Part shown: in pieces, positions 33,459 to 42,896 of the stretch
Position numbering within the stretch: the first letter of the stretch is position 1
How the letters are laid out: every line of letters starts with the position of its first letter
Source of the DNA: Luteibacter sp. Sphag1AF
GTDB taxonomy: Bacteria > Pseudomonadota > Gammaproteobacteria > Xanthomonadales > Rhodanobacteraceae
Length of the DNA stretch: 64,000 bases
Direction of reading: 5' to 3'
Assembly: GCF_014192715.1 (NCBI RefSeq)
Contig: NZ_JACHYH010000005.1
Span: forward strand, 124,001 to 188,000
The notes under the pieces: model-generated
What the model saw: only the letters and a program-made list of their open reading frames with translations
Databases searched by the model: none
What the model was told of the DNA's origin: nothing
Position numbers and translations under genes: made by a program

Positions 33459-34829
33459 TTATCGAAGCGGCCGGAATGCTTCGCGAAGTTCCCTGGCGAA
33501 AAGCTCCGGTTCTTCCCACGCTGCGAAGTGGCCACCCTTGTCTACCTCGTGGAAATAGGTGAGCGTCGGGTACGCCTGCTTTGTCCAGCTTCGCGGAGCC
33601 TTGTAGATCTCTCCCGGGAACACGGTTACCGCCACGGGCACAGAAATACTGGCGGTCTTCTGTTCGACGGCATTGAAATTGTTGTTATTGTTTTCCCAAT
33701 AGAGCCGGGCGGAAGAAACAGCACTATTTGTCAGCCAATAGAGCGTGATGTCATCGAGCATTTCGTCTTTCGTGAGCGACTTCTCCGGCTCACCGCCGCT
33801 GTAGGTCCACTGGGCAAACTTGTCGTACATCCAGGCAGCCAGACCAGCCGGTGAATCGCTCAAGCCATAGCCAAGCGTCTGCGGTCGCGTCGTCATCATC
33901 GCGCCGTAGGCACCGTTCTTCTTGAAGAACGTGCTCAGGGAGTCATATGCGGCTTTCTCACTTGCAGACAGCCCGGCAGGAGCAGGTTTGCCCGCTGCCA
34001 TGGCGCTCGCAGCGGCAGCGGGTACCGTCGCAGGCATGTTGACGTGAATTCCCAGCAGTCCCTTCGGCGCCTGGCGCCCCATGGCATCAGCGATGACAGA
34101 TCCCCAGTCGCCACCTTGAGATACGTAGCGCTGGTACCCAAGCCGCTTCATCAACACATCCCACGCACGGGCAATGTGATCAGGATCCCACCCCGTGCCG
34201 TGCGGCTTGCCGGAGAACCCATAGCCAGGCATCGACGGAATGACGACGTCAAATGCATCGTCGGCTTTTCCTCCATCGGCCACGGGGTCCGTCAGAGGAC
34301 CGATCGATTTGGTCAATTCGAGGATCGAACCCGGCCAACCATGCGTTACGAGCAAGGGAAGCGAATGCTTCGCTTTCGACTTGACCCAGATGAACTGAAT
34401 ATCTATCCCGTCGATGGTCGTTACGAACATGGGGAGGGCGTTCAGCTGCGTCTCGACACGTCGCCAGTCGTATCCGGTTCCCCAGTAGTCCACGAGTGCC
34501 TTGATGCTGGCCAGCTGTGCGCCTTGCGACTGATCCGGAACCGTTTCCCGGTCGGGCCAGCGGGTCGCGGCAATTCGCGCGCGCAGATCGACAAGGTCGG
34601 CTTCCGGGACATGGATGCGGTAGGGACGAATGCTCGTGTCGTCGGCCTGATTTGCCACCGGCTTGCCGTCATGCGTGGCCCCGGCATTTGCCGCGCTGCT
34701 CTGCGCATTGTGAGTGCCAGCCTGGACGTGTTCGCTTGCCATACTTCCGGTGGACACTGCCAGCCCAAGGGCAGCGGCCAACATCGTCACGACGATCGAT
34801 GACGATCGTTTGGAGTCTTTAAGTTGCAT
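33459..34829 (-). CDS. Exported epoxide hydrolase (EHN domain, microsomal type)
   Basis: A 456-aa protein with a signal peptide (residues ~10-35), an EHN N-terminal domain (IRPYRIHVPEADLVDLRARI, TRWPD) and an alpha/beta-hydrolase core: HGWPGS oxyanion motif, nucleophile Asp in GGDWGSVIAD, catalytic His in GGHFAAWEEPE. Family members open epoxides to diols. The ATG at 34829 has GAGG about 9 bp upstream; ATG 34835 is too close to it. It is probably co-transcribed with ohr, making an oxidative-damage clean-up unit. Confidence 0.9.
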   Translation of the reverse strand: MQLKDSKRSSSIVVTMLAAALGLAVSTGSMASEHVQAGTHNAQSSAANAGATHDGKPVANQADDTSIRPYRIHVPEADLVDLRARIAATRWPDRETVPDQSQGAQLASIKALVDYWGTGYDWRRVETQLNALPMFVTTIDGIDIQFIWVKSKAKHSLPLLVTHGWPGSILELTKSIGPLTDPVADGGKADDAFDVVIPSMPGYGFSGKPHGTGWDPDHIARAWDVLMKRLGYQRYVSQGGDWGSVIADAMGRQAPKGLLGIHVNMPATVPAAAASAMAAGKPAPAGLSASEKAAYDSLSTFFKKNGAYGAMMTTRPQTLGYGLSDSPAGLAAWMYDKFAQWTYSGGEPEKSLTKDEMLDDITLYWLTNSAVSSARLYWENNNNNFNAVEQKTASISVPVAVTVFPGEIYKAPRSWTKQAYPTLTYFHEVDKGGHFAAWEEPELFARELREAFRPLR

Positions 34830-34835
34830 GACCAT

Positions 34836-35462
34836 TTACCTCTTTTTTCTTGATGAGGAAGAGAAGACAACAGGGCGCCATAGGCGACCGCATTGCGATC
34901 GCTCTTTTGGTAATCAGTGAGTCGATAGAATGAATTTCTTCGGAAAGATTCAGCGTGACCACTTGAAAGCGTGGCGCGATATGAATAACAACAAACCCCG
35001 CGACGCTATACGATTGGACCAAGGTATCGATCGACACCTTGGTATATCTGCATCGTTGAAATCATCGGCATGCCTGGCCACAGATATAGGCCTTTGCCAT
35101 CCTGAGCGCGCAGGCAGCATTGCAGGCAGGGCGACGAACACGGCATCCTGTGGAAGCACGATTTATAGCCAGTGCATCGACGCGACCATTCGGGCACTAC
35201 CGCGCCATCGCCCCCCGGCGAGGTCACTTTCAAGCGGGAGGGATATTGACCCGGTCTGTATCGGTCACGGGCGGCTGCGGGAGGGCTGGAGCCCGCGGCG
35301 AATGGAGGGTGCAGGGCACCGCGCATTACCTTTCATCGGGCGACACGAGAAATCCGGTCTGCTTGACTCAAAATATTAACGTTATCAATACCAAAGTATC
35401 ATGGGCACCGTACGGGTCGTTGGCGCATCCTTGGGCTGTGACAACGCATCGGTGTCGCCGAC
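34836..35462. other. 627-bp spacer between divergent transcription units
   Basis: Separates the minus-strand epoxide hydrolase and the plus-strand kinase. It must hold both promoters; a TTGACT at about 35362 followed by AT-rich sequence is a weak candidate for the kinase promoter. Short open frames here lack conserved features. No repeat or RNA seen. Confidence 0.5.
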
Positions 35463-38400
35463 ATGGCCCCAGAAATCAATCGGATGGTTACCGAATTCCC
35501 GCATGAAATCACGTGGACGGTTTCCTCCAGTGGGGAGCTTGACGTCGCCGACCTCACATGGGGCGAATACACAGGTCTCGGCGACGAACAGTCAGCCGGT
35601 ATCAGGTGGCAGTCGGCCGTACATCAAGGTGATCTGCAGAAAATCCGGAACGTGTGGAGGACGCCCGGCGAGAAGGGCCACCCAACTACCGTCAGCGCCC
35701 GGATCAGGCGTCGCGATGGGGTCTATCGAACATTCCAGCTTCAAATATCGCCTGTCGCCGAAGAGGCTGTCCAAAGGGACCTGTGGTGCGTCACCGGAAC
35801 CGAGTCAGTGGATGAAATGCCGTCCTGTAACGACGCACTCTCCAATGACCCCGGCTACTATCGCTCGATCATCGACGGCCTTCCGGCGCTGATTTCCCTG
35901 CGAACGGCTGCGGGCGATCTTTATTACGCCAATAGGCGATATCTGGATTATTTCGATGCCGAGCCAGATGATGTCGGAGCGGGCGGCTCTGGTTTCCACC
36001 CAGATGATCGCGAAAGGGCTATTTCCTCTTTCAAGACATCCATTGCTACAGGTAGCGATTGGGAAATCGAAGCTCGCAAGCGCCGCCTTGACGGAAGCTA
36101 CCGCTGGTTCCTTATCCAGGGCCATCCGTTGCGGGATAACCACGGGAATATTCTTCTGTGGTACGTCACCCACGTGGACATTGATGACAGGAAGTGCACC
36201 GAAGCACTTCTGGCGGGTGAAAAGCATCTTCTGGAAATGGTTGCGCAGGGCGAGTCCATGCCGGCCATACTGGATGGACTGTGTCGCTTTGTAGAGACAA
36301 CCGCCTCAGGGTGCCTTTGCAGCCTGATCCTGGCCGATCAGGAGGGATGCCGGTTTGAGTACGGTAGCGGCCCCAGCCTTCCTGACGGTTTTGTCGAAGC
36401 GATCATCAGCCGCCCGCTCGATGTCGAGTCCGGTCCATGCGCGATGGCTACCTGCCTTAACGAGCAGATCATCGCGTCAGACCTGAACCTGGACGACAGA
36501 TGGTCGACCTATGCGTGGTGCCCCCGCGCGCTCTCGCTGGGCATCCAGGCTTGCTGGTCCACCCCCATCAGATCGGCGGCAGGACATGCGCTTGGCGCAC
36601 TCGCCGTTTACTTCGACGAGCCAAGATCACCCACCCCGTCGCAACGAGCCCTCATTGAAAAGTTCGCCCGCATTGCAAGCATCGCTATCGAACGACAGCG
36701 AGCTCAGGAAGCGCTTGCACAAGCACTGCACCAGGTGCAGGGGTCCGAAGACCGACTTCGCGCGGACATCAATGCGATTCCCGGATTTGTGTGGAGCACG
36801 AGTCCTGAAGGTGGCGTCGACTTTCTCAACCAGCGCTGGCTCGAATATACCGGCATGTCGATGGAGGAGTCGTATGGTGAAGGATGGAGAGTATGCCTTC
36901 ACCCCGATGACGCCGTTGACATGGCCGCCTATTGGCAGACACTTCTGGCCTCAGGTGAGGCTGGCGATTACGAAGCAAGGTTGCGTGGCGTTGACGGACT
37001 CTATCGCTGGTTCCTCATCAGGGCCGTTCCTCTGCGAGATCAGACGGGAAGGGTAGTGCGATGGTATGGGCAAAACACGGATATCGAAGATCGAAAGCGC
37101 GTGGAGATGCTGCAGTCCAGGGAGAAGTACGTTCTCAAAATGATGGCTGGCGACGAGCCCCTGCCGGCGATACTTGATTCACTATGCCGTCTTGTCGAAT
37201 CGTCACTGGACGGATGTGTGTGTAGCGTTCTTCTTATAGATCCCAGGCCCATTTACGGGCAGGCGGGCGCTGATCGGGCGATACGCTTCCAGCAGGGTGC
37301 GTCGCCAGGTCTTCCACCGATTCTTACGGATAACATTGACGGAAGCGCTGTGGACATGGATGCGTTCCCATGCGCAACGGCCGCCATCCTCAATGAGCAA
37401 GTCGTATCCAGCGACATCGCCTCAGACGACCGCTGGTCCGCATGGCGCCAACGGCCTCTTTCGCAGGGTTTTCGAGCCGTTTGGTCGACTCCGATTCTCT
37501 CGGCAAACGGGAAGGCCATCGGCACTCTGGCACTCTTTCATCGCCAGACGAAAGTACCCGCATCAGACGATCAGAACATGATCGCGAAATTCACTCATCT
37601 TGCGAGTATCGCGATTGAGCGCGCCCTCAATGAAGGGTCGCTGAGGCGCAGCGAGGCATTTCTGGCAAAGACTCAACGACTGAGCTCAAGCGGAAGTTTT
37701 TCCTGGCGAGTATCGGCGGGCGAGATTACCTGGTCGGAGCAGGTATATCGCATTTTCGGGATTGAGCCGGGTACCGAGGTAACGCTCGACCTGATCGCGG
37801 CACACCATTTGCCGGAGGATCTTCCGCTGGTCCACGACATGATCGAGAAGGCAAATGCACAGCAAGACTTTGAGTACGACCATCGGCTGCTGATGGCCGA
37901 TGGCTCAGTGAAGTATCTGCATACCGTGGCGCACGCGACCTACGAGGCAAACGGAGAAGTCGAGTACATTGGAGCCGTACATGATGTAACCGCGCGACGG
38001 CTCTCGGAAGAGGCTCTGGGAGCTGTCAGATCGGAACTGGCACACATGTCCCGGGTGACCAGCCTTGGGGCACTCACAGCCTCGATTGCACACGAAGTGA
38101 ATCAGCCGTTATCGGGCATTGTGACCAATGCAAGCACGTGCGTACGCATGCTCTCGGCGAACCCGCCGAACATCGATGGCGCGATCGAGACCGCAAAGCG
38201 AACCATTCGCGATGGAAATCGCGCCTCGGACGTGATCAAGCGACTCCGCGCGCTGTTCAGCAAGAAATCGCTGAAAAGTGAGTCGATGGACTTGAATGAA
38301 GCAACTCGCGAAGTCATAGCGCTGTCACGCAGGGAGCTCCAGCGCAACCGAATCATTCTGTACACGGATTTCAGCGACGACCTTTCCATTGTTACGGGCG

Positions 38401-38822
38401 ACAGAGTTCAACTACAGCAAGTCATTCTCAATCTACTTCTAAATGCCATGGAGTCGATGAGCGAAGTCAGGGATCGTCCCAGGCAACTGGTCATCAAGAC
38501 GGAAAACGAAGAGGGTGGGGGCGTTCGGCTGGCTGTCATGGATAGTGGTACGGGGGTTGATTCCACCACGCTGGATAAGCTCTTCGAGCCATTTCACACC
38601 ACGAAAAGTGAGGGCATGGGCATTGGCTTGTCCGTCAGCCGGTCAATCATCGAAAGTCATCACGGGCGCATCTTTGCCTATAACAATGAAGAACATGGAA
38701 CCACGTTTGGATTCTCGATCCCTCCGGGAATTTCCCGAAGCAGGGAGTTGCTTCAGCCTGAAGACGACTCATCCACGGCCGCAGAAGGTCACCGCCCAGA
38801 ACCTTCCGTAAGGATTCGATAA
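35463..38822 (+). CDS. Multi-PAS/GAF sensor histidine kinase
   Basis: A 1119-aa cytoplasmic kinase without TM segments. Order: PAS (~15-115), PAS (~130-245), GAF (~265-410), PAS (~430-550), GAF (~575-740), PAS (~755-870), HisKA with SIAHEVNQPL (His877), N-box LLLNAMESMSE, G1 DSGTG, G2 GMGIGLSVSRSI (~1051). The PAS2-GAF1 and PAS3-GAF2 blocks look like a tandem duplication: both GAFs begin with PAILD-LCR-VE and contain GC-CS. Such HEVNQPL kinases usually pair with FixJ/NarL-type regulators, two of which follow. No haem or flavin site can be assigned by eye. Start signal is weak; ATG 35463 or 35484. Confidence 0.9.
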   Translation: MAPEINRMVTEFPHEITWTVSSSGELDVADLTWGEYTGLGDEQSAGIRWQSAVHQGDLQKIRNVWRTPGEKGHPTTVSARIRRRDGVYRTFQLQISPVAEEAVQRDLWCVTGTESVDEMPSCNDALSNDPGYYRSIIDGLPALISLRTAAGDLYYANRRYLDYFDAEPDDVGAGGSGFHPDDRERAISSFKTSIATGSDWEIEARKRRLDGSYRWFLIQGHPLRDNHGNILLWYVTHVDIDDRKCTEALLAGEKHLLEMVAQGESMPAILDGLCRFVETTASGCLCSLILADQEGCRFEYGSGPSLPDGFVEAIISRPLDVESGPCAMATCLNEQIIASDLNLDDRWSTYAWCPRALSLGIQACWSTPIRSAAGHALGALAVYFDEPRSPTPSQRALIEKFARIASIAIERQRAQEALAQALHQVQGSEDRLRADINAIPGFVWSTSPEGGVDFLNQRWLEYTGMSMEESYGEGWRVCLHPDDAVDMAAYWQTLLASGEAGDYEARLRGVDGLYRWFLIRAVPLRDQTGRVVRWYGQNTDIEDRKRVEMLQSREKYVLKMMAGDEPLPAILDSLCRLVESSLDGCVCSVLLIDPRPIYGQAGADRAIRFQQGASPGLPPILTDNIDGSAVDMDAFPCATAAILNEQVVSSDIASDDRWSAWRQRPLSQGFRAVWSTPILSANGKAIGTLALFHRQTKVPASDDQNMIAKFTHLASIAIERALNEGSLRRSEAFLAKTQRLSSSGSFSWRVSAGEITWSEQVYRIFGIEPGTEVTLDLIAAHHLPEDLPLVHDMIEKANAQQDFEYDHRLLMADGSVKYLHTVAHATYEANGEVEYIGAVHDVTARRLSEEALGAVRSELAHMSRVTSLGALTASIAHEVNQPLSGIVTNASTCVRMLSANPPNIDGAIETAKRTIRDGNRASDVIKRLRALFSKKSLKSESMDLNEATREVIALSRRELQRNRIILYTDFSDDLSIVTGDRVQLQQVILNLLLNAMESMSEVRDRPRQLVIKTENEEGGGVRLAVMDSGTGVDSTTLDKLFEPFHTTKSEGMGIGLSVSRSIIESHHGRIFAYNNEEHGTTFGFSIPPGISRSRELLQPEDDSSTAAEGHRPEPSVRIR

Positions 38823-39193
38823 TGACATCGAAGTCACTTGTTTCGGTCGTCGATGACGACCAGTCGGTACGCGAGTCGTTGCCCGATCTTCTTCGGGAAC
38901 TTGGATACAGTTCCAGATCCTTTTCCTCAGCCGAGGAATTTCTTACATCGGACACTCTTTACAAGACACACTGCCTGATCCTTGATGTTGCAATGCCTGG
39001 CATGTCGGGCCCCGAACTTCAGAAGGAATTGAAGCGCCTGGGCTTTCATATTCCGATCGTTTTCATCACGGCTCACGGTGACGCGTCAGCCCGACCAAGG
39101 CTCATCAATCAAGGTGCGATTGAGTGCCTTTTCAAGCCCTTTAGCGAGCAGTCGTTACTGGATGCACTTCACGCAGCGCTTCGCCCCAACTGA
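38822..39193 (+). CDS. Single-domain response regulator
   Basis: A 123-aa receiver with acidic cluster VVDDDQS (10-13), phospho-acceptor Asp55 (LILDVAMPG), switch Thr in FITAHGD and Lys in LFKPF. There is no output domain, so it may act as a phosphate sink or bind a partner. TAATG overlap with the kinase stop gives translational coupling. Confidence 0.92.
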   Translation: MTSKSLVSVVDDDQSVRESLPDLLRELGYSSRSFSSAEEFLTSDTLYKTHCLILDVAMPGMSGPELQKELKRLGFHIPIVFITAHGDASARPRLINQGAIECLFKPFSEQSLLDALHAALRPN

Positions 39194-39216
39194 GTCATTT
39201 GCCGCTTCACTCGACC

Positions 39217-39861
39217 ATGAAAGATGAAAAATCGCTGAGATTTGTGTCCATGCCGCTCGACAAGCCAACCGTATTTGTCATTGACGATGACATTTCCATT
39301 CGCGAGTCGCTGGAGCTGCTCATTGCACATGCCGGCTGGCAGCCCAGGACGTTTGCCTCAGCGGAGGATTTTCTCTCCTACCCGCGCGCCATCGTTCCTT
39401 GCTGCCTTGTGCTCGATGTCAACCTTCCGGAGTTGAATGGTCTGGACCTTCAAACGCGGGTGGCAATGGAACGCGCCGACATGCCTATCATCTTCATCAC
39501 CGGATATGGCGACATTCCCACATCGGTTCGGGCGATGAAAGCCGGCGCCATGGAGTTCCTGACCAAACCTTTCGCCGACGATGCCTTGCTGGAGGCTATC
39601 GAAGATGCGATACGTCGAAGTTGCGATGCGATTAAGCGGCAGCAAGCGGGCGATGAGGTCCGTACGCGTTACACATCCCTGACGCCACGGGAGCGGGATG
39701 TCATGGGACTGGTGGTCGCAGGGTTGCTGAACAAGCAGGTCGGATCCGAATTGGGCATCACTGAAATCACCGTCAAGGCGCACCGGGGAAAGGTCATGCA
39801 AAAAATGGGCGCCCGATCGCTTGCTGACCTGGTAAGACTGGCGGAAAAGATCACCCGTTGA
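39217..39861 (+). CDS. FixJ/LuxR-type response regulator
   Basis: A 214-aa regulator: receiver with VIDDDISIRE, phospho-acceptor Asp67 (LVLDVNLPELNG), FITGYGDIPTSVRAMKAGA and FLTKPF, typical of FixJ, followed by a GerE/LuxR HTH with LTPRERDVM, NKQVGSELGITEITVKAHRG and KMGARSLADLVR. It is the DNA-binding output of the kinase operon. Start is uncertain between ATG 39217 and ATG 39250; neither has a strong ribosome-binding site. Confidence 0.9.
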   Translation: MKDEKSLRFVSMPLDKPTVFVIDDDISIRESLELLIAHAGWQPRTFASAEDFLSYPRAIVPCCLVLDVNLPELNGLDLQTRVAMERADMPIIFITGYGDIPTSVRAMKAGAMEFLTKPFADDALLEAIEDAIRRSCDAIKRQQAGDEVRTRYTSLTPRERDVMGLVVAGLLNKQVGSELGITEITVKAHRGKVMQKMGARSLADLVRLAEKITR

Positions 39862-39998
39862 CGAATAGTCCCCCCATCGGCTGCACACCATTGTGATCCC
39901 CTGGCTGGCAATCGTCGTGCAACTGCGAAGTTCACGCCTCGCGGCACTCTTTCGTACGTCCCTTCCACATCCATTGATGCTCACTGAGACACTCATAT

Positions 39999-40994
39999 AT
40001 GCGCGTCGCCTTGTCAGTTGCCTTTGCCTGCCTCCTTGCCTGCGTCACTACACCTCCTGCGGCCATGCCAGCTCAGGTCTCCCAGCCGCAATCGATGGCG
40101 ACAGATCCGAATCGCGGCTTCGAAGCGGGCAGCCCGCTTGAATCGAGGATGGGTGGCGCACCTGACGCCATAGTGAGGCAATTGAAGGATGCAGGGCTTC
40201 CCGCACCGACGACGCACGTTCTTTCAGATGTGGAAATGAAGAAGTTGTCCGCGGCTTTCGCCATGCTTCCTCCATTACATCAGCGTGTCCTTCGCGACCG
40301 CCTTCATTCCATCAGCTTCCTGGATGGCCTGCCAAACAACGCCCTGACCTCGACCGTGGAGTCCGGCGCACCCTATAAGACGTTCGACATCATCATTCGT
40401 GCAGGCGTGCTGAACGAGACGATCTCCGAGATCGTGACCAGGAAGGAGCGAACCTGCTTCGATGCCGCAGGATCACCGCTCAACGTTTCGATCAACGCAG
40501 GTAACCTGGATGCAATCGTCTACGTACTGACGCATGAGGCATCCCATATTGTCGACAGCAGCCTCGATATCACGTCCCATGAAGGCGCCGAAGATCCAGC
40601 AAAGGACGTTGCCATGACGCCATTCACGAAAGGCATATGGATCAACCGGATTACCCCCATTCCACGCTACGACAGTCCGTTGCTCGCAGGCTCCAGGTAC
40701 CGATCACACGGTAAAGCGCTACCGGTAGCCGAAGCGCAGGCGCTCTATGCCAGCCTGAGTAAAAGCCCCTTCGCGTCGCTATACGGCAGTAGCAACTGGC
40801 ACGACGATTTCGCCGAGCTCGTGACCTGGTATCACCTTACCCAGAAACTTCACCAGCCGTATCAAATTCAATTACGGGACGCCAATAAGCTCATCTACAC
40901 CTATGAGCCCATGAAATCCCCACTGGTCACGAGCAGGCTCTGTCAGATCCAGCGCGTATACCAGGAGTCGCAGGTCACTCCCGCCCGCTGCTGA
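39999..40994 (+). CDS. Putative exported zinc metallopeptidase (HExxH)
   Basis: A 331-aa protein with an N-terminal export signal, possibly lipoprotein (CLLAC at 11-15). The central helix VYVLTHEASHIVD carries His179-Glu180-x-x-His183, and WHDDFAELVTWYH (Glu273) would supply the third zinc ligand in a gluzincin-like site. The rest is not recognised. Periplasmic or surface-anchored proteolysis is inferred. Last intact gene before the junction at about 41.47 kb. Confidence 0.72.
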   Translation: MRVALSVAFACLLACVTTPPAAMPAQVSQPQSMATDPNRGFEAGSPLESRMGGAPDAIVRQLKDAGLPAPTTHVLSDVEMKKLSAAFAMLPPLHQRVLRDRLHSISFLDGLPNNALTSTVESGAPYKTFDIIIRAGVLNETISEIVTRKERTCFDAAGSPLNVSINAGNLDAIVYVLTHEASHIVDSSLDITSHEGAEDPAKDVAMTPFTKGIWINRITPIPRYDSPLLAGSRYRSHGKALPVAEAQALYASLSKSPFASLYGSSNWHDDFAELVTWYHLTQKLHQPYQIQLRDANKLIYTYEPMKSPLVTSRLCQIQRVYQESQVTPARC

Positions 40995-41017
40995 CAAGGC
41001 ATGCTTTTCCAGTAGTG

Positions 41018-41491
41018 ATGGCCCCACGCAGCTCAGTAGCGACCGACAGCGTCGCGGCGAGGACGTGCGCGCGTTCATCGGTGGAACGTACCCACGCCTG
41101 CGGCAACGACGAGACACAGCCGGATCGGCTACCAGGTCCGGGTGAGGTACGCATCGAGGTGGCCGCATGTGGCGTCTGCCGCACCGACCTTCATGTGGTT
41201 GATGGCGAGTTACCTCATCCGCAGGTCCCGATCACGCCTGGACACGAGATCGTCGGGCGTATCGACGCCATCGGATCAGGCGTCAACGGCCTGGCGGTGG
41301 GACAACGCGTTGGCGTCACCTGGCTGGGGCACACCTGCGGCGTTTGTCATTACTGCGTCGAGGGACGGCAGAATCTTTGCGATCATCCACTCTTCACCGG
41401 CTATACCCGCGATGGCGGCTTCGCGACCTCGGCCATTGCGGATGCCGACTATGTGTTTCCGCTGGGGGAGGTCGGTTTATGTCTGGATTAA
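41018..41491 (+). pseudogene. Truncated zinc-dependent alcohol dehydrogenase
   Basis: Residues ~40-150 of this frame are clear MDR-family alcohol dehydrogenase: GPGEVRIEVAACGVCRTDLHVVDG (catalytic Zn Cys), ITPGHEIVG, the structural-zinc set CGVCHYCVEGRQNLC, and GYTRDGGFATSAIADADYVFPL. It then ends abruptly after six foreign codons; the Rossmann coenzyme domain (~200 residues) is absent. The N-terminal ~38 codons also do not look like the family. The break at about 41465-41475 coincides with the start of unrelated NRPS-like sequence, so the gene has been cut by a rearrangement or island insertion. Confidence 0.85.
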
Positions 41492-42783
41492 GTTTACGGG
41501 GAGGCGACACAAGCACCAGTGAACATCTTCGAACGTTGCTTTGCGGCGCCGCATCGAACGCTGGCCTATCTCCGGAAGTGCAGAGCGAGTTTGAAACCGC
41601 CGATTCGAGCTCTTTGGTGTCGCTTGCCGAGAAACATGGCCTTTACAATGACATTTATCGGATGTCCGAGTCAGATTTAGAGCACTACCTGGGATCGATG
41701 CTTTCTCTCTCGCATGCGCAGGCTGACTACCTAGCCCGTAGTCTCGATGTCCCCGTCCATCTGTTCCGGGCAGTGAGTGAGCCAACCGACAATCCAATGC
41801 GTGGGTGGGACGCCATTGTGCCGCGCGCCGCCCTCCTGGTGCAGGACGTGCCAGGCGACCACGGGTCGATGGTGCGCGAACCCTACGTTGGTATCCTTGC
41901 CGACACGCTGTGGGAGTGCATGTTGGCTGCGGAGAAAGACAACAATCGACTCCTGTCTCGCGCTGGCTCGTGCCTAGTTGCCCTAAATCTACCCTCACTC
42001 CGCCCAACGATGTCCTACCTCCTAGTGCCAGGTGCTGGTGCGACCCCTGCGATGTTCGCGGACCTCGCTGGGCGCCTTCCCAGCCAAGCAGCTGTCTTCG
42101 GGCTGCAACCGGCGGGGATGGATGCTTTGTCGGATATCCCGGATTCAGACATTGACTTCGCGGCCAGGCGGTACGCCGCAGAAGTCGTCGAACGGATTCC
42201 CTGCGGTGACATCCACTTGGTCGGGCACTCGTTCGGCGGATGGGTGGCCACTGAGTTGGCGCGCTTGCTGGAAGAGCAGGGCTATTTTGTCAGGACGCTT
42301 ACCCTGATTGATTCCTCGGCACCCGGCGGTAAGGCAATTCCCGATCTGACGGATGTCGAGATCCTCATGTCGCTGGTCGGAATTTACGAGGACCTGGCTT
42401 CCGCCGATATGTGCGTGAGGCGTGATGCAATCGCAGTCATGAGCCATACGGACAGAATCAAGCTTGTGCAACAAAAGCTGGTCGAGCACAATCTACTAGA
42501 TCATCGTGTGGACATTAGCCTAATTGATAACGTCTTCAAGGTGTTCGCGGCATGCCTTCGCACCCCGTACCTGCCAACACCGGGGCGGGAAGGCACGGTG
42601 AAGTTGATCGTCCTTCACGACGAGCGGCTCGACGAAAGGGGGAACGACGAAAGGAAGCGGGCATTGGTCCAGGGATGGAGCAGGGTGTTTCCAGAATTGA
42701 CTTATGTTGATGGCGATGCGACGCATTCGAGGGCGTTACGCGAGCCCTTCGTCGGCCGACTGGCGTCTCTAATCCTCGAGTAA
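41479..42783 (+). pseudogene. 5'-truncated NRPS/PKS terminal region: partial TE plus complete thioesterase
   Basis: The 434-codon frame from ATG 41479 reads as the tail of one alpha/beta thioesterase (lid region, then VPGDHGSMVREPYVGILADTL with catalytic His128) followed by a complete second TE: LVPGAGATPAMF, GHSFGG with Ser251, and a C-terminal His416 in DATHSRALREPF. Tandem TE domains are known at the end of NRPS assembly lines for lipopeptides and related products. Carrier, condensation and adenylation modules are missing; upstream DNA is the cut alcohol dehydrogenase. It may still be translated (a G-rich AG-tract precedes the ATG) and could act as a free-standing type II TE, but origin as a remnant is more likely. 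Confidence 0.75.
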
Positions 42784-42896
42784 AAGCAAGCCGCAGATGT
42801 ATCTTAGAACGTGCCACATAATCGGCTGCGTTCTCGCAGGAGCACCCACTCCCCATTGGCGTCGTGCCATTGTTGGCTAGATAGTAGGATATTTGA

